This document shows, piece after piece, positions 49,981-58,221 of a stretch of 64,000 nucleotides of DNA. Location: assembly GCF_001514215.1 (NCBI RefSeq), contig NZ_KQ948856.1, forward strand, positions 186,001 to 250,000. The letters are read 5' to 3'. This DNA comes from Streptomyces bungoensis (lineage in GTDB: Bacteria > Actinomycetota > Actinomycetes > Streptomycetales > Streptomycetaceae). A program made the position numbers and the translations under genes. The notes beneath the pieces were generated by a model. It was not told the DNA's origin. It was given only the letters and a program-made list of their open reading frames with translations, and ran no database searches. The first letter of the stretch is position 1; every line of letters begins with the position of its first letter.

Positions 49981-51006
49981 ATGCTCGGTTGTGTGATCCA
50001 CGGCCGGGGAGACCTCCGGGTGGAGGAGCTCCCGGAGCCCGAGCCGGGTCCCGGGCAGGCGGTGGTGGCCGTGCGCCACGGCGGCGTGTGCGGCTCCGAC
50101 CTGCACTACTGGCGGCACGGAGGGGTCGGCGACTTCCGCCTGCGGGAGCCGATGGTGCTCGGGCACGAGGCGGTCGGCACGGTCGTCTCCCTCGGCGCCG
50201 GGGCCACCGGTCCGGCCCCCGGTACGCCGGTGGCGGTGCACCCGGCGACCCCGTGCGGCGTCTGCCCGGAGTGCGCGCAGGGCCGGCGCAACGTCTGCCG
50301 GGACACCCGCTACCTGGGCAGCGCGGCCCGCTTCCCGCACGTCCAGGGCGCCTTCGCGGCCCGGATCGCCGTCCCGGTGGAGCAGCTGAGGCCGCTCCCG
50401 GCCGGTCTGGGGCTGCGCCGGGCCGCCCTCGCCGAACCGCTGTCGGTCGCGCTGCACGCGGTGCGGCGGGCCGGGGACGTGGCCGGGCGGCACGTGCTGG
50501 TGACCGGGGCCGGGCCGATCGGGTGCCTGGTCGTCGCGGCGGCCCGGGCGGCGGGCGCGGCGCGGATCACCGTGACCGACCTGCTGCCCGAGGCGCTCGG
50601 GTACGCGGCCGTCGCCGGGGCGGACACGCTGGTCCGGGCCGGCGACCCGGATGATGCCGGCTGGCCGCCGGAGGTGGACGTGGCCGTGGAGGCGTCCGGT
50701 GCCGCGGCCGGTCTGAACACCTGCCTGCGGCTCGTGCGGCGCGGGGGCGTGGTCGTGCAGCTCGGGATGCTGCCGCCGGGTTCGAGCCCCTTCGCCGGGA
50801 ACCTGCTGGTGAGCCGGGAGATCGAGCTGCGCGGGGCGTTCCGCTTCGACACCGAGTTCGACGAGGCGCTCCGGCTGCTGGCGGCCCGCGGGGAGTTCGA
50901 CGGGCTGATCAGCGCGGTCGTGCCGGTGCGGGAGGCCGGGGCCGCGTTCGCGCTGGCGGCGGACCGGGCGCGGTCCTGCAAGGTGCTGCTGGACTTCGAC
51001 GGCTGA
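49981..51006 (+). CDS. Zinc-dependent MDR dehydrogenase, L-idonate 5-dehydrogenase-like
   Basis: 341 residues. Catalytic zinc ligands Cys37 and the GHE motif (LGHEAVG), with Asp40/His42 in CGSDLHYW, and a structural zinc set CGVCPECxxGRRNVC are present. The Rossmann motif is VTGAGPIGCLV. Together with the SDR it would convert L-idonate to 5-keto-gluconate and then gluconate, feeding GntK. ATG 49981 has GAGGAG 7 nt upstream; GTG 49978 is an alternative. It ends the operon. Confidence 0.9.
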   Translation: MLGCVIHGRGDLRVEELPEPEPGPGQAVVAVRHGGVCGSDLHYWRHGGVGDFRLREPMVLGHEAVGTVVSLGAGATGPAPGTPVAVHPATPCGVCPECAQGRRNVCRDTRYLGSAARFPHVQGAFAARIAVPVEQLRPLPAGLGLRRAALAEPLSVALHAVRRAGDVAGRHVLVTGAGPIGCLVVAAARAAGAARITVTDLLPEALGYAAVAGADTLVRAGDPDDAGWPPEVDVAVEASGAAAGLNTCLRLVRRGGVVVQLGMLPPGSSPFAGNLLVSREIELRGAFRFDTEFDEALRLLAARGEFDGLISAVVPVREAGAAFALAADRARSCKVLLDFDG

Positions 51007-51138
51007 GGAACACCGGTCCGCGAACCCGGTCGGCGGGTGCGCGCGGGCCCCCGCGGACGTCGGCTGGAATGGGGTCTTCCGTTTTGGGCGGCGGCAGCAT
51101 AGGTTCCTGCTACCCCGCGTCGGCGCCCCCCGAGGCGC

Positions 51139-51167
51139 TGGCCCGCCGGTCCCGGGACGGCGGGCCA
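51139..51167. terminator. Terminator between convergent genes
   Basis: Perfect 10-bp arms TGGCCCGCCG (51139-51148) and CGGCGGGCCA (51158-51167) with a 9-nt loop lie between the MDR dehydrogenase and the cytochrome b gene. Confidence 0.65.
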
Positions 51168-51185
51168 CGCGGGGGCCAAATGCCG

Positions 51186-51812
51186 TCAGGGGCGCCACAG
51201 TCGGTGGTGCCGCTCGGCCCACTGCCTGCTCACCGATCCCGTCCGCAGACCCCGTCTCGCCTCCGGGTCGCCCAGCGCCATGCCGATGTGGCCCGCGAGG
51301 ACCACGCCGATGGTCAGGGCCAGCCAGTCGTGGACGAAGGTGGCCGAGGTGCGCCACATCAGCGGGGTGAGGTGGGTGAACCACATCATCAGGCCGGTGC
51401 CGAGCATGACCAGGGCGGCGCCGGCGATCCAGGCGGCGTAGATCTTCTGGCCGGCGTTGAACTTGCCCGCGGGCCGCGAGGCGGGCCGCTTGTCGCGGTG
51501 GAGCGCGGCGCGCAGCCAGACCCGGTCGTGCGGGCCGAAGCGATTGAGGAAGCGCAGGTCGGCGCGGAAGGCGCGGGAGGCCAGGCCGAGCAGGACGGGG
51601 ACGGGCAGGGCCAGTCCGGCCAGCTCGTGGACGCGGACGACCAGGGCCCGGCGGCCGACGAGCACCGCGAGCTGGGGGATGTAGAGGCAGGCCGCCGTCA
51701 CCACGCACACGCCCATCAGCGCGGCCGTCGCCCGGTGCACCCACCGCTCGGCCCGGCTGAAGCGCCGGACGGAGGCGCTCGGCGGCGCCGGGGTCTCAGC
51801 TCGTAGGCTCAT
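51186..51812 (-). CDS. Cytochrome b/b6-domain membrane protein
   Basis: A 208-residue protein with four membrane segments (about 28-50, 63-83, 125-147, 160-180). Histidines at helix positions (WVHRATA, VHELAGLALP, FTHLTPL, FVHDWLALTIGVVLAGHIG) suit b-type haem ligation. Its start overlaps the end of the molybdopterin oxidoreductase gene by 17 nt, so the two likely form a membrane-anchored redox pair analogous to MsrQ-MsrP, with this subunit delivering quinol electrons. Confidence 0.87.
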   Translation of the reverse strand: MSLRAETPAPPSASVRRFSRAERWVHRATAALMGVCVVTAACLYIPQLAVLVGRRALVVRVHELAGLALPVPVLLGLASRAFRADLRFLNRFGPHDRVWLRAALHRDKRPASRPAGKFNAGQKIYAAWIAGAALVMLGTGLMMWFTHLTPLMWRTSATFVHDWLALTIGVVLAGHIGMALGDPEARRGLRTGSVSRQWAERHHRLWRP

Positions 51813-52530
51813 CGGTGCGTCCGTTCGACCGGCCCACCCAGGCGTCGACGTCGTAGCCGAGGTTCTCCCAGTAGCCGGGCCGGACGCGGTCGGTCACGGT
51901 GATGCCGGACAGCCACTTGGCGGACTTGTAGAAGTACATGGGGGCGACGTAGAGGCGGACCGGGCCGCCGTGGTCGTGGCCGATGTCCTTGTCCTGCATG
52001 CGCAGGGCGACCAGGACGTCCGGGCGGCGGGCCTGGTCGAGGGTGAGGCTCTCGCTGTAGGTGCCGTCGAAGCAGGTGAAGCGGATCGCCCGGCCGGCGG
52101 ACCGCACGCCCGCCGCGTCCAGCAGGTCGGAGAGCCGTACGCCCTCGAACGGGGTGCCCGGCACCCGCCAGCCGGTGACGCACTGGACGTCCTTGACCAG
52201 CCGGGTCTGCGGCAGGGCGCGCAGGTCGGCGAGCGTGTAGGTGTGCGGGCGGTCGACCAGGCCGTCGACGGTGAGCCGGTAGTCGGCGGGGCCCCGGTGC
52301 GGGACGGAGGCGGCGACGGAGTAGTAGCGGAAGCCGCCGCCGTTGGGCAGAAGGCCGGTCAGGCCCGTGGGGTCGTCGCCGGAGATGCTGCCGAGGAAGC
52401 CCTCGAGGCCGCGTTGCAGCACGGGGGCGGTGGCGACGCCGAGGGCGCCGAGGCCGAGGGTGCCGAGGAAGACGCGGCGGCCGACCGGCCTGCCCCGCGC
52501 GTCGGGTTCCTCGGAGGGTTCGCGGTTCAC
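51796..52530 (-). CDS. Tat-exported molybdopterin-dependent oxidoreductase (sulfite oxidase fold)
   Basis: 244 residues. The N-terminus has a twin-arginine signal (GRR19VFLGTLGLGALG), so it is exported folded. The sulfite-oxidase-type molybdenum domain carries the metal-ligating Cys117 in VKDVQCVTGWRVPG. Relatives include MsrP, which repairs oxidised methionine outside the membrane, but the length is short and the substrate is not assignable. It is co-transcribed with the cytochrome b gene (17-nt overlap). Confidence 0.9.
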   Translation of the reverse strand: MNREPSEEPDARGRPVGRRVFLGTLGLGALGVATAPVLQRGLEGFLGSISGDDPTGLTGLLPNGGGFRYYSVAASVPHRGPADYRLTVDGLVDRPHTYTLADLRALPQTRLVKDVQCVTGWRVPGTPFEGVRLSDLLDAAGVRSAGRAIRFTCFDGTYSESLTLDQARRPDVLVALRMQDKDIGHDHGGPVRLYVAPMYFYKSAKWLSGITVTDRVRPGYWENLGYDVDAWVGRSNGRTDEPTS

Positions 52531-52648
52531 AGCTTCATTCGAGCACTCGGGGCCCCGGGGAGCCAGGCTGTGAGCCCACCGGTCAGGATTCCGTAATCAC
52601 TTCTCACGCGCCTCACCCCGGTACGTACGTCCGGTCCGCGCGGATGTC

Positions 52649-53725
52649 TCAGGCCCGCCCCAGGGCGCGGGCGCGGGCCGCGTGGAAGGCCGGGTGCGGG
52701 TCGCGGTGCGGGTAGGACCAGGGGGCCGTGGTGGCGTGGCGGCCGATGCGGCCGAAGAGGGCCGCCGCCTCGGCCCGGCGCCCGGCGCAGGACATGGCGA
52801 AGGCGAGGTGGTTGAGGTCGATGTGGCGGCGGGGGTGCTCGTCGTGCTCCCACTCCAGCCACCAGTCGAAGGCGGCGCGCAGGATCCGGCGGGCCCGGGG
52901 GCCGGACCAGTGCGCGCAGGCGGCCGGGTCGGCGGGGGCGAGACCGGTGGCGGCCAGGGCGCGGTAGCGCTCGGCGTACGCGACCACGGGCAGGACGGCC
53001 AGCGGGGAGTCGGCGGGCGCCTCGGCGGCGGCCCGCTCGGCGAGGTCGTACACCTCGTGGGACTCGGCCGGGCCGGCGTGGGGCCGCTCGGCCAGCCGGG
53101 CGACGAGCAGGTGGTGGGCGTGGTGGTGCTCGGGGTGGCGTGCGCGTACTTCGGCGAAGGCCCGCAGCAGTTCGCCCTCCGGGCCCTGGGTGCGGGCCAG
53201 CAGGAGCAGGCCGAGCCAGGGGGTGGGGTCGGCCGGGGCGAGCGCGGCGGCGGTGCGGCAGGCGTCGCGCGCCCGGTCGGGGTCCTCCTTGCCGCGTAAC
53301 GCGCGCGCGACCAGGGCGTGGGCGTACAGGGTGGCGGCGTCGGCGGCCCCTGTGCCCGGGCCGGGCTCGGACTCCGCGAGCAGCCAGTCGTGGGCCCAGG
53401 CGGCGGCGTACGGCTCCGCCGCGAGCACGGTGACGCGGTGGCCGCGGCGGTCCCAGTCGTCGCCGGTGTGCAGCAGCAGCGAGCGGGCGGCCTGCCACCG
53501 GCCCTGCGCCAGCGCGGCCCGGGCGGCGAGCAGTTCGGCGTCGCCGAGGGGCTCGCCGGGAGCGTCGTACGGCGCGTCGGCGCGGGCGCCGTCGAGGGCG
53601 CCGGGGCCTTCCGGGGCGGTGTCGCCGGACGACTCCAGGGGGGCCCGGTGCGTGCCGAGCAGGGACGGGAGGGAGGGCACCGCAGGACTTCCTGTTTCTC
53701 GGGCTGCCATCGGCCGATCACTCAC
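52649..53725 (-). CDS. TPR-like helical hypothetical protein
   Basis: A protein of about 358 residues rich in Ala and helical repeats resembling TPRs (AALAQGRWQAARSLLLHTGDDW, AALAPADPTPWLGLLLLARTQGPEGELL, LAFAMSCAGRRAEAAALFGRIG). I recognise no characterised family. I use GTG 53725 (VSDRPMAARETG); ATG 53710 is an internal alternative without a ribosome site. Long antisense frames here are composition artefacts. It is divergent from the DMT transporter gene. Confidence 0.72.
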   Translation of the reverse strand: MSDRPMAARETGSPAVPSLPSLLGTHRAPLESSGDTAPEGPGALDGARADAPYDAPGEPLGDAELLAARAALAQGRWQAARSLLLHTGDDWDRRGHRVTVLAAEPYAAAWAHDWLLAESEPGPGTGAADAATLYAHALVARALRGKEDPDRARDACRTAAALAPADPTPWLGLLLLARTQGPEGELLRAFAEVRARHPEHHHAHHLLVARLAERPHAGPAESHEVYDLAERAAAEAPADSPLAVLPVVAYAERYRALAATGLAPADPAACAHWSGPRARRILRAAFDWWLEWEHDEHPRRHIDLNHLAFAMSCAGRRAEAAALFGRIGRHATTAPWSYPHRDPHPAFHAARARALGRA

Positions 53726-54068
53726 AGCAAACCCCCAGCCAAGGTTTGCGTCAAGCGGAACCGGAGTGTTGTTGCCTTCAACCACCTTTGCCGGTGTGGG
53801 AATCGAGACAGGTGGGCACCGTGCGCCGTACCCGTGGGCGCGGGGTTCCGGCGGTGGTCTGTGGCGTACGCCATGGCGCCGGACGGCCGGGCGGCCCAGC
53901 ATGGCCGGACGGTCCGCCGCCCGCCGGCCCCCGTTCGGGGACCGGGCGGAATGTCCGGGCCGAGTCAACTGCCCGGTTCCGGGTACTCTCCGGGGCAATG
54001 CGGTCCCGGGAGCGCTACAGTCGGCCACTACGCACCCGTGGCCCGGCCGGATGATCGAGGTACGCAGC

Positions 54069-54962
54069 GTGTCCGTTCTGGTTCTCGTCCTCGCCGTGAG
54101 TGCCGCGTGCTGCCTGGGCTTCGGGTTCGTGCTCCAGCAGAACGCCGCCGAGAAGGCGCCGCTCAGCGACTTCCTGTCCTTCCGCCTGCTGCTCGACCTG
54201 ATGCGGGTGCCGCGCTGGCTCGGCGGCCTCGGGCTGATGGTGGCGGGCATGGTGCTGGGCGCGATCGCGCTCGGCAAGGGCGAGATCTCGCTGGTGGAGC
54301 CGCTGCTGGCCACGAACCTGCTGTTCGCTCTGGCCCTGTCCCGCCACCAGACCAGACAGTCCCTCGGCCGGCAGGGCTGGGCCGGGCTCGTGCTGCTCGC
54401 GGGCGGTGTGAGCGCGTTCATCCTGGCGGGAGAGCCGCGCGCCGGCACCGCGGTCACCGACCCGCTGCGCCACTGGCTGATCATCGGCGCGATGGTCGGC
54501 GCCGCGATGGTGCTGACGACGTACGGCAAACGGTCCCGGCTCAGCTGGGGCCCGGTGCTGCTGGCCACCGCGGCGGGACTGCTGTACGGCGTGCAGGACG
54601 CGCTCACCCGGGTGAGCGCGATCCGCTTCTCGGAGGGCGGCTTCACCGGGCTGTTCACCGGCTGGCAGCCCTACGGCGTGCTGGCGTGCGGCGTCACCGG
54701 GCTGGTGCTGGTGCAGAGCGCCTTCGAGACCGCCCCCCTGCGGATGTCGCTGCCCGCGCTCACCGCCGCCGAACCGCTCGCCGGGATCCTGTGCGGGGTG
54801 GGCTTCCTCGGCGACCGGTTGCGCACCGACATCGGGGCGCTGGCCTGGGAGTCGAGCGGTCTGGCGGCGGTCGTGGCGGGCATCGTCCTCCTCGGCCTGC
54901 ACCCGGCGATGCCCTGCGGCACACCGGAACCCCAGCTGGTGACGGACGTCCAGCGCCGCTGA
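54069..54962 (+). CDS. DMT-superfamily (EamA-like) transporter
   Basis: A 297-residue membrane protein with about nine to ten hydrophobic segments and two internally similar halves. Motifs include FVLQQNAAEKAPLSDFLSFRLL, LGKGEISLVEPLLATNLLFAL and SAFETAPLRMSLPALTAAEPL. Such proteins move small metabolites or magnesium; the substrate is unknown. GTG 54069 has GAGG 8 nt upstream; ATG 54051 in frame is less well placed. Confidence 0.85.
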   Translation: MSVLVLVLAVSAACCLGFGFVLQQNAAEKAPLSDFLSFRLLLDLMRVPRWLGGLGLMVAGMVLGAIALGKGEISLVEPLLATNLLFALALSRHQTRQSLGRQGWAGLVLLAGGVSAFILAGEPRAGTAVTDPLRHWLIIGAMVGAAMVLTTYGKRSRLSWGPVLLATAAGLLYGVQDALTRVSAIRFSEGGFTGLFTGWQPYGVLACGVTGLVLVQSAFETAPLRMSLPALTAAEPLAGILCGVGFLGDRLRTDIGALAWESSGLAAVVAGIVLLGLHPAMPCGTPEPQLVTDVQRR

Positions 54963-55411
54963 CCCGCGCTTGCCCCGCCCGGGGGCGGCGGACCAGGTCC
55001 ATGGCAGAGGTCTCAGCCGAGACGGCCGCGGGCCCTGCCGGCGAGGGAGGCAGGCTCGCGGGCGGGAGGGCCGCACGCGCCGCCGGGGACGGCCACAGCT
55101 TGGCCGCGCGGGCCGCAGGCTCGGGCCGGAGCGGCCAGAGGCTACGGCCGAGACGGCTGCGGGTTCTGCCGGGACGGCCGCGCATTCTGCCGGGACCGCC
55201 GAGGGCGTGAGCCCGAACCGCGACGGGCGCACCCCGTACGCCCGGCCCCCTCGCCCGCCACGGCCGCGGGCCCGGGTTCCGCCGGCGAGGCCGCGATGGG
55301 CTCAGCCTGCGCCCGGCGACCCGCCCGCGGCGCCCGTCGGCACGTCGGCGGGCGGTGCCGATGCGGCAACGCGCCCGCCGGCACACGAAGCCGGTTTGGT
55401 TGGATGCCGGC
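54963..55411. other. Gene-free low-complexity region
   Basis: No gene is supported. Short GC-rich segments recur (GACGGCCGCGGGCCCTGCCGG at 55021 and variants at 55151 and 55173, each about 22 nt). Translated, they give Ala/Gly/Thr-rich pieces in different plus frames, as would a decayed repetitive coding tail. No promoter was recognised for the Nudix gene beyond a weak TTGGAT close to its start. Confidence 0.4.
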
Positions 55412-55927
55412 ATGAACCCTGAAGACGAGATCCTCGACATCGTCGACGAGCACGACCGGGTCGTCGCGCAGGTCCCGCGCGGCGAGGCGTACGCGCGGGG
55501 CCTGCGCCACCGGGCCGTGTTCGTCGAGGTCCGGGACGCGGCCGGACGGCTCTTCGTGCACCGGCGCACCGCCACCAAACTGGTGTTCCCCTCCCTGTAC
55601 GACCTGTTCGTCGGCGGAGTCGTCGGCGCCGGCGAGTCCTACGACGAGGCGGCGCTGCGCGAGGCGGAGGAGGAACTGGGCGTGACGGGCCTGCCCCGGC
55701 CCGCGCACCTCTTCACGTTCCTGTACGACGACGGGGCCGGGAAGAGCTGGTGGTCCGCCGTCTACGAGGTGCGCTGCGAGCTGCCGGTGCGGCCGCAGGC
55801 CGAGGAGGTCCAGTGGCACGGCTTCCTGGCCGACGACGAGGTCGAGCGGCGGCTCGGCGACTGGGACTGGGTCCCGGACGGGCTCGCGGCGTACGAGAGG
55901 CTGCGGGCGTTCCGGGCGGGCCGCTGA
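55412..55927 (+). CDS. Nudix hydrolase
   Basis: A 171-residue pyrophosphatase. The Nudix box is complete: G-x5-E-x7-R-E-x2-E-E-x-G-V within GGVVGAGESYDEAALREAEEELG. The N-terminus EILDIVDEHDRVVAQVPRGEAY resembles the IDI/YfcD-like subgroup. It probably hydrolyses nucleoside-diphosphate-linked metabolites; the exact substrate is unknown. ATG 55412 is the first plausible start. Confidence 0.92.
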   Translation: MNPEDEILDIVDEHDRVVAQVPRGEAYARGLRHRAVFVEVRDAAGRLFVHRRTATKLVFPSLYDLFVGGVVGAGESYDEAALREAEEELGVTGLPRPAHLFTFLYDDGAGKSWWSAVYEVRCELPVRPQAEEVQWHGFLADDEVERRLGDWDWVPDGLAAYERLRAFRAGR

Positions 55928-55964
55928 CGTCCCGGCCCGCCGTCGCCCGCACGCACCTCCACCG

Positions 55965-56915
55965 CTAGGAGGCCTCCTCCGCGTCGTCCCGGTCCACCGT
56001 CACCACGATCTTGCCGCGGGTGCGGCCCTCCTGGTTCAGCCGGTGGGCGTCGGCCGCCCGCTCCAGCGGGAAGGTCTCCTGCACGTTCACGGACAGGACC
56101 CCCTGCTCCGCCAGTTCGGACAGCTTCCCCAGGTCCTCGGCGTCGGGGCGGACGAAGTAGTAGCGGCCGCCGTGGGCGACCACCTCGGGGTCGGCGATCG
56201 AGACCAGCCGCCCCTCGGGGGCGAGCAGGTGGGCGGAGGTCTTCAGGGTGTCGCCGCCGATGGTGTCGAAGACCGCGTCCACCCCGTCGGGGGCCAGGGC
56301 GCGCACCCGCTCGGCCAGGCCCTCGCCGTAGGCCACCGGCTCGCCGCCGAGGCCGCGGACGAAGTCGTGGTTGCGTTCGCTCGCCGTGCCGATGACCCGG
56401 GCGCCGAGGTGGACGCCGATCTGGACGGCCAGCGAGCCCACCCCGCCGGCCGCCGCGTGCACCAGGACCGTCTCGCCGCGTGCCACCCGGAGCGCCTTGA
56501 CGAGCACCTGATAGGCGGTCAGGCCCGCCAGCGGCAGGCCGGCGGCCTCCTCGAAGGAGAGGTTGCGCGGCTTGCGGGCCAGCGTGCGCACGGGCGCGGC
56601 GACGTACTCGGCGAAGGTGCCCCGGGACAGGAAGTCCTCCCGGACGTATCCGATCACCTCGTCGCCGGCGGCGAACTCCGTCACGGAGGCGCCGGGCCGG
56701 ACGACGACCCCGCTGACGTCCCAGCCGGGGACCACCGGGAAGACGGCGTCCAGGAGGGAGTCGAGGTAGCCCTCACGGCACTTCCAGTCGACCGGGTTGA
56801 CGGCGGCGGCGCGCACCTTGACCAGCACCTGGTCGGGGCCGACCTTGGGGTCGCGCACCTCGCCGTACTCCAGCACCTCGGGTCCGCCGTAGCGGCTGTA
56901 GCTGATGCCTTTCAT
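55965..56915 (-). CDS. NADP-dependent quinone oxidoreductase-like MDR protein
   Basis: 316 residues of the zinc-free medium-chain dehydrogenase family (QOR-like). GroES-like domain at about 1-115, Rossmann domain with LVHAAAGGVGSLAVQ near 146-160. The zinc-binding Cys/His set is missing. ATG 56915 (MKGISYSRYGGPEVLEYGEV) is the typical start; the longer frame adds 12 unrelated residues. It likely reduces quinones or enones using NADPH. Confidence 0.92.
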   Translation of the reverse strand: MKGISYSRYGGPEVLEYGEVRDPKVGPDQVLVKVRAAAVNPVDWKCREGYLDSLLDAVFPVVPGWDVSGVVVRPGASVTEFAAGDEVIGYVREDFLSRGTFAEYVAAPVRTLARKPRNLSFEEAAGLPLAGLTAYQVLVKALRVARGETVLVHAAAGGVGSLAVQIGVHLGARVIGTASERNHDFVRGLGGEPVAYGEGLAERVRALAPDGVDAVFDTIGGDTLKTSAHLLAPEGRLVSIADPEVVAHGGRYYFVRPDAEDLGKLSELAEQGVLSVNVQETFPLERAADAHRLNQEGRTRGKIVVTVDRDDAEEAS

Positions 56916-57108
56916 GTCCTCGACCTTCCGGAGTAGTCCTGCGCCGCGCAAGCGGGGTGTCCCGCCGTGCGCCGTCCGCGCGGCAGCCTGTCCGCCGTCA
57001 GGTCCCCGTACCCGCCCGAGGGCGGCGCCATGACCACCGGCGGCGGTCGGTCTATCGTGGCTCCGGTCACGTTTCCCGCCCTGTTCGGTCCGCGCACTGG
57101 ACTACATA

Positions 57109-57120
57109 CCGACCGGTCGG
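57109..57120 (+). promoter_or_regulatory. TetR-type operator before the APH/acyl-CoA dehydrogenase operon
   Basis: CCGACCGGTCGG is a perfect 12-bp palindrome, extended by AT/AT at its flanks after one mismatch. Sites of the form TACCGACCGGTCGGTA are common targets of TetR regulators of lipid genes. The window contains a TetR gene at 63 kb next to an acyl-CoA synthetase. Confidence 0.55.
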
Positions 57121-57192
57121 CATCATGAGCGATGTTCTCGTTCCGCCGTTCGCACGAACACGTTCCCGTTCACCCGTCCACAGGAGTGATGT

Positions 57193-58215
57193 ATGAGCGC
57201 CGACCACCCGCCCGGGCTCGATCTCGACCGGCTGCGCGCGCTGCTCGACCGGGAGCGCCCCGGTCTGGTCGACGGCCCCCTGACCGGCCGGCTGATCGAG
57301 GGCGGACGGTCGAACCTCACCTACGCGCTGGCCGACGGCACCTCCCGCTGGGTCGTCCGGCGTCCTCCCCTGGGCCATGTGCTGGCCACCGCGCACGACA
57401 TGAAGCGCGAGCACCGGGTGATCAGCGCGCTGTACCCGACGAGCGTCCCGGTTCCGCGGCCGGTGCTGCTGTGCGAGGACGAGGAGGTGCTCGGGGCGCC
57501 GTTCTACGTCATGGAGTTCGTCGAGGGCACCCCGTACCGCACCGCGCGGCAGCTCGCCCCGCTCGGTGAGCAGCGCACCCGCGACGCGGTGCTGTCGCTG
57601 GTGGACACGCTGGTGGAGCTGCACGCGGTGGACCCCGGTGACGTGGGCCTCGCGGACTTCGGGCGCCCCGAGGGCTTCCTGGACCGGCAGCTGCGCCGCT
57701 GGGGCAAGCAGCTGGACGCCTCCCGCAACCGGGACCTGCCCGGCATCGACGAGCTGCACGCGACCCTGGGCCGCCGGCTGCCCGTCTCCCCGGCGCCCGC
57801 GGTCGTGCACGGCGACTACCGGCTGGACAACGTGCTGATCGGCCCGGACGACCGGATCCGGGCGATCCTCGACTGGGAGATGTCCACGCTCGGCGACCCG
57901 CTCACCGACCTGGGCCTGCTGGTGATGTACAGCCGGCCGCTCGGCCTGCCCGGGTCCCCCGTCTCGACGACCGCCGAGGCGCCGGGGCACCCCTCCCCCG
58001 AGGAGCTGATCGAGCGGTACGCCGCGCGCTCGGGGCGCGACGTGTCGGCGGTCTCCTGGTACACCGCGTTCGCCTGGTTCAAGCTCGCGGTGATCCTCGA
58101 GGGCATCCACTACCGGTACACGCTGGGCCAGACGGTCGGGCGCGGCTTCGACCGCATCGGCGAACTGGTGCCCGTCTTCATCCACCACGGACTGACCACT
58201 CTCCAGGAAGGCTGA
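57193..58215 (+). CDS. APH-fold phosphotransferase (ACAD10/11 kinase-domain type)
   Basis: 340 residues of the aminoglycoside phosphotransferase-like family. The catalytic loop VVHGDYRLDNVLI has Asp208 and Asn213, and the metal-binding Asp227 lies in ILDWEMSTLGDP. The group is not an antibiotic-resistance kinase: it matches the kinase domain fused to dehydrogenase in ACAD10/ACAD11 and the LvaA-like kinase of levulinate catabolism, which phosphorylate hydroxyacyl-CoAs. AGGAG lies about 8 nt before ATG 57193. The acyl-CoA dehydrogenase follows after 6 nt. Confidence 0.88.
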   Translation: MSADHPPGLDLDRLRALLDRERPGLVDGPLTGRLIEGGRSNLTYALADGTSRWVVRRPPLGHVLATAHDMKREHRVISALYPTSVPVPRPVLLCEDEEVLGAPFYVMEFVEGTPYRTARQLAPLGEQRTRDAVLSLVDTLVELHAVDPGDVGLADFGRPEGFLDRQLRRWGKQLDASRNRDLPGIDELHATLGRRLPVSPAPAVVHGDYRLDNVLIGPDDRIRAILDWEMSTLGDPLTDLGLLVMYSRPLGLPGSPVSTTAEAPGHPSPEELIERYAARSGRDVSAVSWYTAFAWFKLAVILEGIHYRYTLGQTVGRGFDRIGELVPVFIHHGLTTLQEG

Positions 58216-58221
58216 CGAGCC

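Noticed and set aside
57193..58215. Aminoglycoside resistance gene
   Set aside because: The APH fold is present, but the tight pairing with an ACAD10/11-type dehydrogenase points to acyl-CoA metabolism.
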